From: Castanea sativa
Taxonomy: Eukaryota > Streptophyta > Magnoliopsida > Fagales > Fagaceae
Assembly (NCBI RefSeq): GCF_040712315.1
Contig: NC_134017.1
Coordinates: 57,100,636 to 57,164,635 of the forward strand
Direction: 5' to 3'
DNA: 64,000 nt
Below, piece by piece: positions 44,545 through 58,184 of this stretch (position 1 is the stretch's first letter; each line of letters starts with the position of its first letter). The notes beneath the pieces are model-generated. The model had not been told where the DNA came from, searched no databases, and was given only the letters and a program-made list of their open reading frames with translations. Both the position numbers and the translations under genes were made by a program.

Positions 44545-47500
44545 TCAATTCGTTGAGTTTTGTGGTGCATCGTCACAGCTTACTTCCGGTTTAACATGGT
44601 TGTGAACAGCCTCAATAGCCTGAGCAGAAGCATCTGAGAATCCCATTAATGCCTGGAATAGTTTGGGGAGGCTTGTTTTCAAGTTATTCAATGTCATGTC
44701 CCTTGTAACCTGGACCGCTTTCAGATATTTGGCCTTCTCATCATCCGCTTGGTTCCTTAGAGCTTCAATTTTGGCACGCTTCTGTAGATGCTTAGGGCTC
44801 AATTCAGAGAGTGTATCTTCTGTAACCTCAAGGTTCTTCTCAATCTCTGCTAGAGTGTCTGACTCCTTTTGCAACCTTTTCTCAAATTTATCGGATTTCT
44901 TCTGCTGGTTGTTTTCCTCTGCCTGCTGCAGGATTACATCGCGGATGGCAGACAAAAGGCTTTTAATGGCCTCTGAGGTTACCTATAACACAGTATCAAG
45001 TATAATTATTTCCATGTGAGAAAACATTGGAGCAGATAATCTAGACTTCCCATGACCTATTTGCAATGTGAATTATTACACGAATCATTTATCTCTAGCA
45101 TCCCCATCAGACTCATTTCAATGAAAAGGAATTGCAGTAGCCAAGAATGCAAACAGATTAGAGTAATAATCATTTAATTTATTTTTATAAGTATAATGAT
45201 ATATAACAAGTTTAAAGCTCAGAGATTTTTTAGGTATACAGAATCTTATGTACCCAAAATGTAGGCTGTTTCTAGAACATTTCCATATATTTCTGTACTA
45301 GAACATTTTCCATAAATTCACCTATAAACTTTTTAAGCTTCAGCTTGTAAGATCCTAATAATAGGGCCCTTCAATAATTCAAAATCCAGATGCTTCAGAC
45401 TGACCCAAAAACATATTGAATTGCTAATCTAACAAGACTTAAATACATAAAACTGTACACAACAAGGAAACAGAGTTGATTACTAAAATTATACTTCTTA
45501 TGCTATTGTCATTTTCTAAAAAAAATGACCCCAAAAATAAAATTATATAAAAAATAGTGACATTCTATGGCAATCAGAAAAATCCCACTTCCTTGATATA
45601 TATGCATCACCATACCATTATCTATCATACCAGCTAGGTCATCTGTTGAAACCCAAAATCACCCAGATTTTAAACAATTATAAAGAAATTCAAGACTGAA
45701 TTGAATGCTTCCTGATTTTAAATCTGACAAAAGCAAAGTTGCATCATTCAGCATCCATCAAACGTTGAGGGGCACCTAAAGTTGATTGCCTAATCTTTCA
45801 CCTCAATCCAACCCAACACAAAAACCTAAAACAATAACCCTTCACCTTTTTGCTTCTGCATCAAGAAAATAACTTTATCTCTTCACCCTATAATTGGGCA
45901 TATCAGAGTTTACTAATTTTCCCACTCCAATAAGTATTTTAGGCCCCCGTATTACCTATGTTCAGCAAATGTAGAGATGTTGCACACACCACAAGATATC
46001 CATATTCTAAAGATAGCTCCAATGCAACAACAATAAACCTTGGTCTCAAAATTTTAGAGTCGGCTAGGAATCCTCAACATACTAATCAGACTGCCAGCTC
46101 AACAATGGCCAAATTAATCTTTGGGTGTTAAACACTTGAAAGGAAGCTGGTTCAAAGAAAAGATGTTATCTTTATATCAAAGTATGTGTCTAGGGTTGTC
46201 AATCTCATTTGCATGACCAGTGTAACTGTCAAAATACCTGTTACAACTTACAACGTACTAATTGGTTGTCTCCAAAATGGGAACTCCATGACTGAGCAAA
46301 TCATGGGTAATACCTGTGTATTAAGGATTGACATGATTGCCAGATATTAATATTAATCTCTCAGATCTTATATTATCAGTATACTTACTAATATCCAAGG
46401 CAAGGTTCACTGAAGTACCTTATCAGGTAATTTGTCAACGACAAGCTGCCAAGATTCACATAGGCTGCGGACTACAGATGAGTAACCACCATGTTGAAGA
46501 TCATCTTCAAGGTGGTTGGTGAGCTGGATCCACCTGGAGAGGGTTCTTACATAGTCCCTTTGAGACTTTGTGAGTTTGCAGAAGCTGTTGTACCAGTAGG
46601 TAACCTCAGTTTCCAGCTGAGCTGTTGCCTGGCGACGGTAATCTGTACTGATCTCTGTGCTTGGATTATCATGAAGATTAATCAACTGCACAGAGATTTG
46701 GTTTTGAACTTGATGAGCCTCATACATTGTTTTCCACATCTGCATTAGCCTGCAAAAAGATTTAAGCATAGAAGATAAATTTTGGGGGCAGAATCAAGAT
46801 ATCAATATTAAAATGCTCTATATATGGAGTGTATAAGTATATTCACCAAAACAAAACATATCCAGCAAGTTTAGAATACTTCAATTTCCTTAAACCATGG
46901 AATCTTTTAGTGAGTTTTTGAACTTCCATGCTAGCTGCTATGAATAAGGATGTAGAGGGGGTGGGTAATACAACCTTACTATTGGCGTTATTCACCAAAT
47001 TTGGTTCATATCAACTAGCGAATTATAGGTTTTCCCAAACAACATACTACACATAGAAAGGGGGTAAAAAATCAGGAAAACAGAAGTATTAATAGAATTA
47101 AATAAGGATATATGATAATGATCATCACGACTGCACACCATTAGTGTTAGAGTAATCCATTACATGACATATACAATAGGCAACCTATTCTTTGATAAAT
47201 TCAAGTAGATTTGAGTCGAGAGAGTGCAATTTTCTCATTATGGAAAGCAGGAGAACATAATCTGGCAAGTGATACAAATTCTTGTATTGGAGAGAAAATC
47301 TCTGGAAGCTTTTAATAATCCTATTAACCAAATTAAATTGATATAGAACCATATGCATTTATAAAGAGTACAGCTTTTTATTCATAATCAAGATATTGAT
47401 GTCTACAACACTTACCCAGAAGTCAACGCAACCAGCTGAGGGTACAGCTCCTCATCTATGAGCTCCAATATTGATGAACAAATACTACTAATTGATTCTT

Positions 47501-50500
47501 TCAAGCGTACTATGTCGGCTTCCAAACTCTCAACACTTGATCGAGTTTTCTCAGTCTTGGTCCAGTCATTGTTCTCAGTACTTTGTTTTTCCAGTAAGGA
47601 ACACTTCCTTGCATACTCTAATTTAGTAATTTCTTCCTCCTACAAAAAGTGATGATTAAAACCATCAGAGGCAAGTATAAGAACCATGCACAATAATATT
47701 TTGATATCATAAGCATGAAGTTGAACAGAAAGATGCTTTTGTGAAGTTGTGAGAAACAGACATGCTCATGTGAAAGTAAATATACGTAATTTATTTGTCT
47801 CATAGTATTATTTTCCATATATTTCATGAGTCAAACTACCTTCAAAAGAGAGGAAAGAGAGTGTTTGGATGAGCTTATTTTCATTGGCTTCTTTTGTTAA
47901 AAAATAAGCTATGTAAAAGTACAATTATGCCTAGAAAAAAGTAAGACTTTAAAAAGCTATGTACTGGTTTTTTTTTTTAAGGCTTAGCCAAACAAACCCT
48001 AAGAAAAAGACAAATTTCCAAGCCATCTCAAGCCAGGGTACCACAATTCCATAGAACGCTCTTAAATGTTACAACAAAAACACACCACCTCATAGTGCAA
48101 TGTTTCCAGATATTAGTAGAACAATGGGCTAGACCAAATGAAGATATGAGCCCTTTAGGCATATGCACCAGATGTCACTAAAGTACATTACACATTCTTA
48201 CTAGTTGCACTCTGTCATCCAGTGACGATCTTACCTTCATTTCCTTGTAAAGTCTCTGCTCTGCAGCATAAAGTTTTCTTAGTGTGATGCAATGAGCTCC
48301 AACCCTGCATGGTTCACTGGAGCTATGAAGCCCAACATCCTCTTTGGTTACCTGAAGAGACTTGGATGACCAATTCCATGACCTTGAACTAAAGACCTTT
48401 GCAGAATTCTTCCCTGTAAATGATACAGTAATAATAAATTCCTAGAGGAACTTGATAACAAAAATCATCAGTAGCCAGACTCACAGGAATAAATTGATTG
48501 GCTAAAATATTGATTGTCCTAAAGTTTGCCTAAATTCCTTTTTTCATTCCTAAACTTTAACAAGTTTGTTTTTCGTCCCTAAACTATTAAAAATTTACAA
48601 TTTCTGTCCTTAAACTTCAAAAAAATATTTTTTAATCCCTAAACTATTGAACAAAATTCATTTTTTTTGTTCCTATTTTCACTCCTAAATTATTTTGGGG
48701 GGGGGGGGGGACTTTTTAAAAAGTTTAGGGAAAAAAAACATTTTAAGTTTAAGGAAAAAAAGAAGAAGCAAACTTTAGGGACGGAAACAATATTTTAGCC
48801 AAATTGATATTTTGAACAGAAACCAATTACACCAGAACAAGGTTCTAGGATAAAATTATTCACAAATGATCATATTAGGTGCCAAGTCAATAGACAAGAA
48901 GCTTAAACCTCATAACCAAAAAGAAACAAGAACAATAGTCATGATCATCTCAAAGTAATCTATAAAAAATAAACGTGAACCAAGCCCAGTGTTATGCTTC
49001 TTGGTATGGTAAAACAAGGATGAAAGAACGATGAGGGAGCCTATTTTAGAACCAAACTATCACTCCACTTTCTCATTGACAGGTTAAGTATGAGATTACT
49101 CCACCGCCGTGTAAGTTATAACAAGTGAATTCACTTTCAAATTCGTTGTGTTCCTGTATGAATATATTTAACATGTACAGAATTTTAGTCAGTTTCCCAT
49201 GCGGCTGACTTTTCTATTAGGAAGTGGTAAAAAATTATTATTTTGGTGGAAAATTATAGTGCATATCATAATTAAAAAACTAGCTCAGTTAGACGCTGGA
49301 TTGGAAATGTTTTTTAATTGGTCCAGGTTGTCCTGCACATACTTGAAACTATTGACTAACAGTAAGGCTTGGAAGTGACAGCATGTTCATCATACTTGAT
49401 GCTCAACCCAGCCAAATCTGTTGCAAATCCTCGGTAAGAACCAACTAGGTGGTGTATCGTTCACCCACTTATAGAGTACAAGCTGAAGTTACAATGGTGC
49501 ATCACACACCAGAATGACAACAGTTTACAACAAAAACTGTCCAGGGCTACCCCAATCAAGTAGGGTTCTAATGGCTTTTGGATGCAGTGATAAAAAAGAA
49601 GCTACCAAAGATCAGAATCACAAAACATTGACCTCCCAAAGTCACTAAAGCAAAGACATAATAGTCCAAAAACAAATGAAATAAAATAACAGCCATCAGT
49701 ATTCAGTACTGCATATATTTTCTGAATTATACCAAAGCTCTTAATTTCATCTACACATTGGGACCTGATACCTCAAAGGAATGATCCACATATAAAAAAA
49801 AATTTGGGGTATACATATGTGAGTTCAAATCCCAAATGAAATAAAAATATAGGTGCTGAGGAATTAATATAACATAAATAAGCCTAAACCATAGGCTTAA
49901 GCTTTTGGTTTAGGTGATATCCCTACATGTTTTATTAAGGTCTCAATTGGAATCTCCCCAAAGTAGTATCCCCTCAACAAATGGTATTACAACCCATGGT
50001 GGTGTGGGATAAGGTGGCAAAGTTACTAAGTCTCTTTTGCAGTTGAACGAGGACGGGTTGCTTTGGTAATTGGAACAAGAACGAGGTGCATGTCCATGAA
50101 GCCAAACAAGTGTTAATCATACAAGGCAAGCCCATAAACCCCAAACAGATGATCTTGGAAAACAACCCAACAAAATAGTATTACCAATGGTGCTAGATCA
50201 AAGAAGAATGACACAGTGCGAGGTTCCCATGGATGAGCGTGCAAGGTTAACATGTGGTTCCTATGGATGGCATACAAAAGGACCATGGATGACACTCAAG
50301 AGAAGGAAAAGCCCATAGGCAAGAGGGAGTTAGTAGAACTTATTCGTGGCCCACAAAGAAGCAAAGTAAGCCAAAGAGACATAGTAAAAGAGAAGCTGGA
50401 ATTAATATAACATAATTGGGGCCAAGCACATAGGGTTAAACTTTTGAATTAAGTGGTGTCTCTATATATTATATTAAAGCTTCAATTGAAGTCTTCCCAA

Positions 50501-51818
50501 CATAAATTTCTTTGACAATGTTGCAATTCAGACTAAGATTCAACAACATTTAAAGGTCCAGAATCATGCGCCAATGATATTGAGGCAACAATTTGCATGT
50601 TATTTTCAGATATCAGCCTGTAATGATGGCTTGACTGCCTGAACTATTTAAACACAGGAGGCAGCATATGCCGATTACTTATAATGAATGAAAAAGCCAC
50701 CACAAGAGCCAGAAGCTTGAACATATTACATAAACAACAACAGAAAGCACGGGGCTCTTTACAGAGATGTCACTACATCAGAAATTTTTCATATAATCAG
50801 AACATGAACAATATTATAAAGCACAGAGTCTTTTACAGAAATGCCACTACATTAGAAAGTTTTTATATTATAAGAACAATAAGATTGATGGTAATAAGAA
50901 TACAACAAACATCATGAACAAAATTAGGAAAAAGTCAATTTACTCAAGTGGAACTTCCACTTCAGATGTACCAATCAAGTATCAAGTGAAAGCATATAAA
51001 GGATAAATTGTAAAGTATCTGATAAATGTTAGATTGTTGAAAAGAGAGAATTTACTTTTGTTTTCTTCGAGACCCCGTGAAAGAAATGTATCCCCTCCAC
51101 TAATGTCCATAAAAACAGCTATTTCCTTTCCACCAGCTGATGCTTTAAGGAAATAATCGTCTAACTCACGCATAATACCCTCCAAAGTCTTCTTGCTCCT
51201 CCATGCATCATCAGATTCTTTATACCAGCTCATTGTTGATGAATTATCATCAACCACTTCTACAGGCTGAGGCTTCTCAGGAAGTGGATTTACAACAATT
51301 TTCGCAACAGCTTCCTCTTTCTGATCTTCTTCTTCAAATTCTGTCTTAGTCTCTGCCCACTTTTCGTCCTCTACTTGTTCCACCAATTCACTATTCTTGT
51401 AATGATGATGTGGTGACGAACACCTAAAAGTGTCCAAAATGTCCCACGGGCTAAGAGGTGATGGGGTACAGCGATCATACTCTTCAATCTCTGTGCTTTC
51501 TTTTTGGGGAACTTCTTCCTTCCTATTATTTTCATCAAACTTTCTCAAATCAGGGCTAAAAGGAGGTGGTGGAGGAGGCAATGGTGGAGGTGGTGAGGGA
51601 GGCAATTGCAGGCCAAAAGGGGTATTTTCGAACTCTAATGTCTCTGACTCAGTGAATTGCCGAAGAGTAACTCCTGTATTCTTTAATGCTCTCAAATAAC
51701 CCAATTGGGCACCCACAAAATCTCCCCTAAACCCAACCAACTGTTTCATTAGCTTCTTCCTCTCCCTGCAAATCTGCATCCGCTCATCCTTCTCAATCCT
51801 CGATGCTACACATCCCAT
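44545..51818 (-). CDS. DUF630/DUF632 protein (NRG2/APSR1-related family)
   Basis: Five exons join in phase to 644 residues: 51056-51818, 48235-48413, 47416-47639, 46419-46749 and 44545-44982, all with GT..AG borders. The DUF630 domain is at residues 1-60 and begins MGCVASRIEK; Gly2/Cys3 fit N-myristoylation and palmitoylation, so membrane association is likely. A Pro-rich stretch (about 72-90) and an acidic linker follow. DUF632 runs from about residue 209 (TLEGIMRELDDYFLKAS) to about 590. A Lys/Glu coiled coil is at about 517-590. Family members are called bZIP-like and some act in nitrate or phosphate responses; this one's role is unknown. Length is near the short end of the family range. 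The ATG at 51816-51818 is chosen because MGC is conserved; a longer in-frame start upstream would mask the lipidation site. No disabling change was seen. Confidence 0.92.
48499..48812. mobile_element. Foldback MITE in the first intron of the DUF630/632 gene
   Basis: TTGGCTAAAATATTG…CCTAAAGTTTGC at the left is mirrored by the reverse complement at the right. The arms contain repeated CCTAAAC units. A run of 14 G lies in the centre (about 48697-48710). It is intronic and non-coding. Confidence 0.7.
49860..50500 (+). repeat. Pair of direct repeats in the first intron
   Basis: GGAATTAATATAACATAA…CTTAAGCTTTTGG…TCAATTGGAATCTCCCC (49860-49960) recurs diverged at 50399-50500. The 440 bp between includes GAGGACGGGTTGC and CCCATGGATG phrases. 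The layout suggests a short non-autonomous LTR-like element or a simple duplication; no primer site is visible. Confidence 0.55.
50744..50876 (+). repeat. 74-bp tandem duplication in the first intron
   Basis: AAAGCACGGGGCTCTTTACAG…CACTACATCAGAAA (50744) repeats at 50818 with several substitutions. Confidence 0.8.
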
Positions 51819-52982
51819 TTTGCTCAATACGTGTAACTGCAAAGAAGTTTATGGTATCTAGCTTAACTGAAAAATACAACAGAAAGAATAAAGCCAAATG
51901 CAGGTTCAATTTTGTCTACTTCTATGAGCAAAAAATATACTTACTACATCAAGTACTTCATCCTTGAAAATTCATAATGCCTATTACTTCATTGCAAATT
52001 CATGATGCCTATAAACTTTTCAGGTTCTTCCCAGTTCAAACAGTCATCATATTATAAGATGAGAATCCTAATCACTTCACGTCCAAATTACCCCTAGAGT
52101 TTTATCACAACATGCTTTTACACTTTTTGCTCCAAAAAAATAAATCCCAAATAATAAAGGTAAAATAAAAGTACCCAGTTTCAAAACTTTTTTACAACAA
52201 CTCACTAATCCACAACTCTGTAACAAAAATATCCAGATGGGTTATCTTTTTTATCACTTGTTTTTCAAGTTCAATACGTTGAGATGGTTTCCTAAGCCTA
52301 AATTGTCTGTTCTCACACCACATGCCTAGTTAACCCTGGTCATTCATTGATCTCAAATAAGCCAAAAAGGTAATCAAAGCTCAGAGGAGAAAGAATAGCC
52401 ATTTTTAGATATTCCAAAAAAAAGTCACATACCCACAAAAGCTGAAAGAATAACCACCAAATGGCTGCGCTTGTGTTGTGTCACTGATTTTCCCAGCTAT
52501 ACTCAGCCAAAATTGATCTTCACAATCATCCCCACAACACCAAATCTTGAATCAGCTACTCTTACCTTTCCTGACCCATCGAGGACTTCAATAAAAGAGA
52601 CCCAAAACGGCACTTTAAAAAACAAAATCTACCCAGTTCCAAAAATCTCCATTGCTCAGCAATAGAACAATAATAATAGAAATATCACCCTTTAAAAATA
52701 AAAAAATAAAAACAATTGGGTCTCAAAGTACAGCCTCAAACAGGTTTTCTGGTAAGTTTAGTAAAAGATAAAAAAAACAAGACAAGAAAACAATGGTCCT
52801 GACATGGAAACTGTGAGAGACAGAGAGATGTTTTGGATTGAAAACTATACAACTAAATTTTAATACTACTACAACAATGGTTATGGACTCATCATGGGTT
52901 GGGTTTGAACACGTGTAGGCAGAGAACTAGAGGAGCCTAAAAAGCCTTCTAGTTCCAGAGAGCCCCACTTTTGTCCATGCCT

Positions 52983-53024
<42 letters not shown>

Positions 53025-53100
53025 TAGGAAAGCTCGAGACCCAAGAAGAGTGAGCATCCAAAGTATAGAGTTAATAAGCGCATTTTTTAGCACCAAACCA
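51819..53100. other. Leader and promoter region of the DUF630/632 gene
   Basis: Upstream of the minus-strand ATG. A GA-rich tract (CT on the transcribed-strand side) at 52992-53022 resembles plant pyrimidine-patch core promoters. No clear TATA box. A leader intron could exist, but none was proven. Confidence 0.4.
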
Positions 53101-54510
53101 TTTTAATGTATTTTCTTGTCAGTTAAGCTTTCTTTTAGTTTGAGTGGTGGGTGTGATGAGGACTAAGGACAAAAACCAAACCTTATTTCAACATACTATT
53201 ACCACGTGAGCAACAACCAGAAAGTAGAAAGCTGTTTAATGTTTTTAGTATTTTTTAAGGAAAAAAGACAGTAAAGAAAACAATGAATTATTATCAAAAC
53301 ATTAATATTTTTACGGAGAGTTTTATATTTGATTATTAATTTCGGACAATATTAATAGAAATGTTCAAGATTTAAATCTTTTTATATTTAACCACTAAAT
53401 TATGTCTAAAAAATAAAAATAAAAATAAAAATCTTGTATCAATATTTTTGTTACAATCTGAAAATTTAATCAAGTAATGTATGCATAATTATTTTCAAAA
53501 CCTTAAAAATTTTGAAATATTATTATTATCTTTTGTTATTGATAAAAAGTTTAATTGGTCACATATATAATGTTTAGGGGATAATTGCTCAAGTCCCAAG
53601 TGAGAAGGTTTCATTGGTGAAAATTTTAATATTTATTGAATAATTGTTCAAATCAAAAGTCCATCAATCAAATTAAGATGGATCATTGATATCAAAATCT
53701 AATGTACATAATTGTAAGATAGTGTGTGTGTGTGTTATATTTGAAAATGTATTTTCAAACCTTAAAGATTAGCCTTTGAAATCTTTTCAAAGACTTTAAT
53801 AAATATTAGATTGTGTTTTTAGAAGAGCAATTTTAAAGATAATTATAAAGAATTCGAATAACATAATTTGTTTTCCTTCCTTAAAAAATTATTCTCTATT
53901 CTTTAAGTGAAAAAAATGAAATAGAACACTACTAAAAAAACAAGTAAAAAATGTGCTCTTGCATATATTCTTGGAATATTACACATGAAAAAAAAATTAT
54001 GATATAGATATTCTTTTTTTTTTTCATTTTATCATTCATTAAAATCAGGATAAGGATTAAAAAACAATATATTTCAAAGACTTTCTATCATTCCCTAAGA
54101 ACAACTTTCGGAATATGCAACCAAATGAGGTAGAGATTTTTTTTTTTTTTTGAACTACCACTTCTTTCTTTCTTTTCTTCTTTTTTTTCCTTATTGGCTA
54201 AGACAAGGGAGAAGGTATTTGCCTATTTGATATCAAATGATGTGGCATCATTTGATACAAAGTATTTTTTTCAAGATAAAGCTACTTTTAGGATTTTTAA
54301 AAAAAAAATAGAAGAAGAAGGCAACTTGCTGTTTTCTATATCATGCTTTAAAAAAATATTAAAAAATCATACCAATTTAAAGTTTTTTTTTTTTTTTGAG
54401 GGGGGACCAATTTAAAGTTTGAGAAATTTTGTTTGCACAATAAAATTTTTTAATATTTTCACAATAATTCGTTTTTAATTATGTCTCAATTTAATATTTT
54501 ATTATTTTAA
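53101..54510. other. AT-rich intergenic sequence
   Basis: No gene was recognised. It holds a short (GT)n tract near 53722-53734 and T-runs. Confidence 0.45.
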
Positions 54511-54703
54511 AGAGAGGTGCTACGTCCACAACATTTTTACAACATTTTTACAACAAATTATAGGTGGTTAATTGTTATTGGTTCAAATTTGAACTTAACA
54601 CTAAGATTATTTTTTTGCCCCAACAATAACAACCAGTAACATCCTGCCACTTAGGATTTATTGTAAAAATATTGTGAAAATATTATGGACATATCATTTC
54701 TCT
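54511..54703. mobile_element. MITE with AGAGRNNTGNTAYGTCCA ends
   Basis: AGAGAGGTGCTACGTCCACA at the left is mirrored on the reverse strand by AGAGAAATGATATGTCCATA at the right, and the inner TTTTTACAA repeats also pair. About 190 bp, non-coding. Related half-copies lie at 25400-25740. Confidence 0.7.
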
Positions 54704-55038
54704 ATTTTATATTGACATACGAGTAAAGACAGCTCAATTGTTATAAAAATATTGTAATAATTTATTGGGTCTTTACTCTTGAGTTTGAATCTACTTTTGT
54801 ATAGTGCGTATCTTAGCATGGGGAAGGATGCGTATTATAGCGTAAGGGACGTATACATGGGAAAGAGGAAGCAGTGGCCACGTCAGGCAAAGAAAATCCA
54901 ACTTCCTACCAAACAAAGCAGTTTCCTGCAGAGAGTGGTGACCTTCCTTTTCTCTGCTTTATCTTTCCAAAAAGCTCTTTTCTGACTAATAATTTTGCTA
55001 CCTCAGAGAGCTTAATCTTCTTTGTTCACCTTCATTTA

Positions 55039-55790
55039 TTATTATTTCTTTTCCCCACCTTTTTCTTCCTCTTTAGTTTTCCAACCACTCATTTCAGTCA
55101 CAAATTCACAATGCACTTTCCCTTGTATTTGAGGATTATACAACTTCTTTTAGTTTTGCCCACCTTTTGTTAATGCACCACTCAAAATACACCAAGCATA
55201 TAAAGATTAATCTTTTTACTTGAATGAGGAAAATTAGAAGAATGGGAGAAAAGAGGAGGGGAATGATATATCTATGTACAAATGTCATTTATATTAACAA
55301 ACAAATCTTAAATTAAAAAAAAATAAAAAATTCAGAATTACAACGCATAGAAGTTAGAGATTAATTTTCTTTACTCGGAAAATACTTAGATTCTCCAAAA
55401 ACAATGTTCTTTCCTCTCACATGAGAAATGTGTCTTATGGCAAAATCCACGTGTGGGACCCACTCCTCATATTGGAAGAGGGAGCATTGCTCAACTTCCT
55501 AAGAAATTTCCTCTTTACTTATTATTTCTTTTCCCCCACCTTTTCCTTCCCCTTTAGTTTTCCAACCACTCATTTCAATTACAACTTCACAATGCACTTT
55601 CCCTTGTATTTACAGTTTATACAACTTTTTTATTGTTTTGCCAACTTTTTGTTAATGCATCACTCAAAATACATCAAGTATGTAAAGGTTAATCTTATTA
55701 TTTGAATGAAGAAAATTAGACAAATGGGATGGAAGAAGAGAGGAGGGGAATGATATAACTATGTACAAATGTCATTCATATAAATATGTA
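55039..55790 (+). repeat. Direct duplication of ~260 bp, 480-bp spacing
   Basis: TTATTATTTCTTTTCCCCC…CCAACCACTCATTTCA…GCACTTTCCCTTGTATTT…GGGGAATGATAT begins at 55039 and 55519. Both copies end near ATGTACAAATGTCATT. Divergence is modest. The spurious open frames in both copies reflect the same text. Confidence 0.85.
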
Positions 55791-55949
55791 TGTAACAACA
55801 AATATTTTGTTATCTTTTTGGTTTATCTCACAACATGAACTTCTCTCAACTCTAGTGCATGGTGTTCAACCTTCTTTTTCATCAATGATAAAGAGAATAT
55901 ATCACATATAAACAAACAGGGATCTTGAATTCAATTTTTATTAGTGAAA

Positions 55950-56850
55950 GAAGGAGGAACTTAATAACTTTGAGATTAGTAGTTCAAAAAATATTTTCGG
56001 AGTTACAACTCTCAGATCTCAGAAGATATCATCCAGACTTGTTGTTTTGTGGATAAGTACCTATTGATTAGTTTCTGATGATGCCGAAGAAATCACCAGT
56101 AAGCTGCGAGTACTCCTCCGATTGAAGCAACACCTGCGAAGAGAAAGTAGATGATCGACAGAGAGCACCGGTGTGGTGCCGGCCAAAGACCCTCCGACGA
56201 TCAAGTTAGAATCTTTAAACAACCCTAGAGTGCCAGAGTTGAGGTAATTGTGCGTACCTTTTGTCATGAGGGTTTCTGGGGTTTATATAGTGGTGTAGAG
56301 CCGAAATAAACGCCTTGGCGAGGAAGTACTTTCCTTTTAGAAGAGCAATTCGCGGATCTTTGCATATCATATAGAGCTCTTTTCCTTATAGGGATCCTTT
56401 TGGCTAAGACCAAACGTGTAGCGAAAGAACTTTCCTTATGCGTATGCAGAAGTCAAGATAGATTAAGAATGGAGGTTGGATTACTCCTTCAGCTTTTCCT
56501 GCCAAGGTCGTCAACCAATGTGCACCTCCTATATTGCCGTCAGCCTAGATACGTCTCCAAAGATACCGTCAACTAAGGACCTTCACACCTTGGCCGTCAG
56601 TCTTGACTTCGCTATCTTGATCCTTTAGCCTAACATCGCCACGTAGGGGGTGTGGCCTTGAACGTCAAAAGAGGTGTCAATGACAATGGCTGACGGATAG
56701 TGTATTTCCGTCAGCTTCTTAATGTGCCGTCAGCATGTAATAACGTCACTATCAGCTTCCATAGCCAAGGGTTCAAGACAAGCATTGGCGAAGGAATATC
56801 AGGCCTAATTCGGTTTTAACTATTCACTTGTCAAATCAACTGGGCCCCGG
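55950..56850 (-). other. Probable LTR or promoter-bearing repeat fragment
   Basis: This block has higher GC than its surroundings. On the minus strand, CTATATAAACCCC (a TATA box, about 56279-56291) is followed by a 68-codon open frame (56061-56267) and phrases GATCGTCGGAGGGTC and GCCGTCAG that recur. The layout looks like a solo or partial LTR. No matching second LTR or target duplication was found. Confidence 0.4.
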
Positions 56851-58180
56851 ACTCAAACAAGCAAATAACTCAACCAAAGGAATAGATTCCACTAGTAAAA
56901 TGACTTGAATATCTTGAGGCCAGAATGATTTAACTCATTCAATCTAAACAATTGGTTCTGTAATTTGTACATGAAATGACTGATTCTCAATTTCTCATAT
57001 GACAACGTGTAAGAAACTAATAATCCAATTGGGTGCCTAATTAGGTATGTAAAGAATCTCATAGGATTTTCTTAAAAGCTTCTTTTTCTACTCCAATTAA
57101 AGAATTGATTACTCTAAGGACCACTTGACACATTATTTAACGCTGTTAGCATTCATTTAGTAATTTTAGTTAAAATTTAAGGGTTACGTTAACAAAAGCT
57201 AAGTAGTCCAATTATTAATGATACATTTTAGGAAAGTTTTAATATCACTTTTATGGAAAATATTTTTAAAAAATCTTAAAATATTCCTTAAATCAATACC
57301 CTTATATCATTCATTAACTTTTCCCAAAATTTAAATATCATACCTTAAGTATTGTTCCTTAGTACTCCTTTTAAATTTTAACAAAAACTTAGATACAATC
57401 ATACAACATCTTTTTATTTATGAACACTTAGATACAACATCTTAAGAACAAAACCAAAGCCGAGCCACATTTTCATGACATACATCATTATTTTTTAGCT
57501 TGGCTCATTTAATAGTCGAGTCTAAGCTTAGGCTTAAATTTGACTCGTTTGCTAAATAAATGAACATAAACAAGTTTTTTTTTTTTTTTATTTGAGCCCG
57601 AGTTGTGTAAGCACTATATTTTAAATCCCATTTTGTCTTTTGCCACAAAAAAGGAGCAACATAGTAATCACCCAACAGAAGGAAATATCAACAAAATTCA
57701 TAATTTGTTCAACAGAAGCATCATAATTCCACTTAAGTAAAACCTTCAAGAAGCTTAGCCTAAGCATGTAGGTGCTTCTTACTTTTGTTTTAAAGCCGAA
57801 ACCCATCAAATCCCATTGTGCTGTTAAAAGCCTAAAGCCTAAAGGATCTTTTTTAGCAGCAAATCAAATTTATTCACCGCCCCCACTTGAACATTGCCCT
57901 AATTCAAAGCTTCTAAATTGAAGTTAATTTATGATTATAACCATTAACGTGAATTGATTCTTTAGGCACATCAAAAAAAAAAAGATTCAGTCCCTACTCC
58001 TAAGAAAAAAGAGCCCAGTGTAAACAGCCCTTTTTTGTTTCTTGGACATTGAAATGTCACGGCCCACGTGAGTGAGCTATTTTTTGGACGCTTAAGGCGA
58101 AGGCCTATTCTAAACATGGGCTTAGAAAAACCTTGAATTTATTAGGAAAGTTGGAACCATCAAAGGCTAAATAATTCTCC
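56850..58180. other. AT-rich intergenic sequence
   Basis: No gene was recognised. Around 57470-57600 the phrases GAGCCACATTTT and GACTCGTTTGCTAAATAAATGAAC resemble a dispersed plant repeat. Confidence 0.4.
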
Positions 58181-58184
58181 ATAA

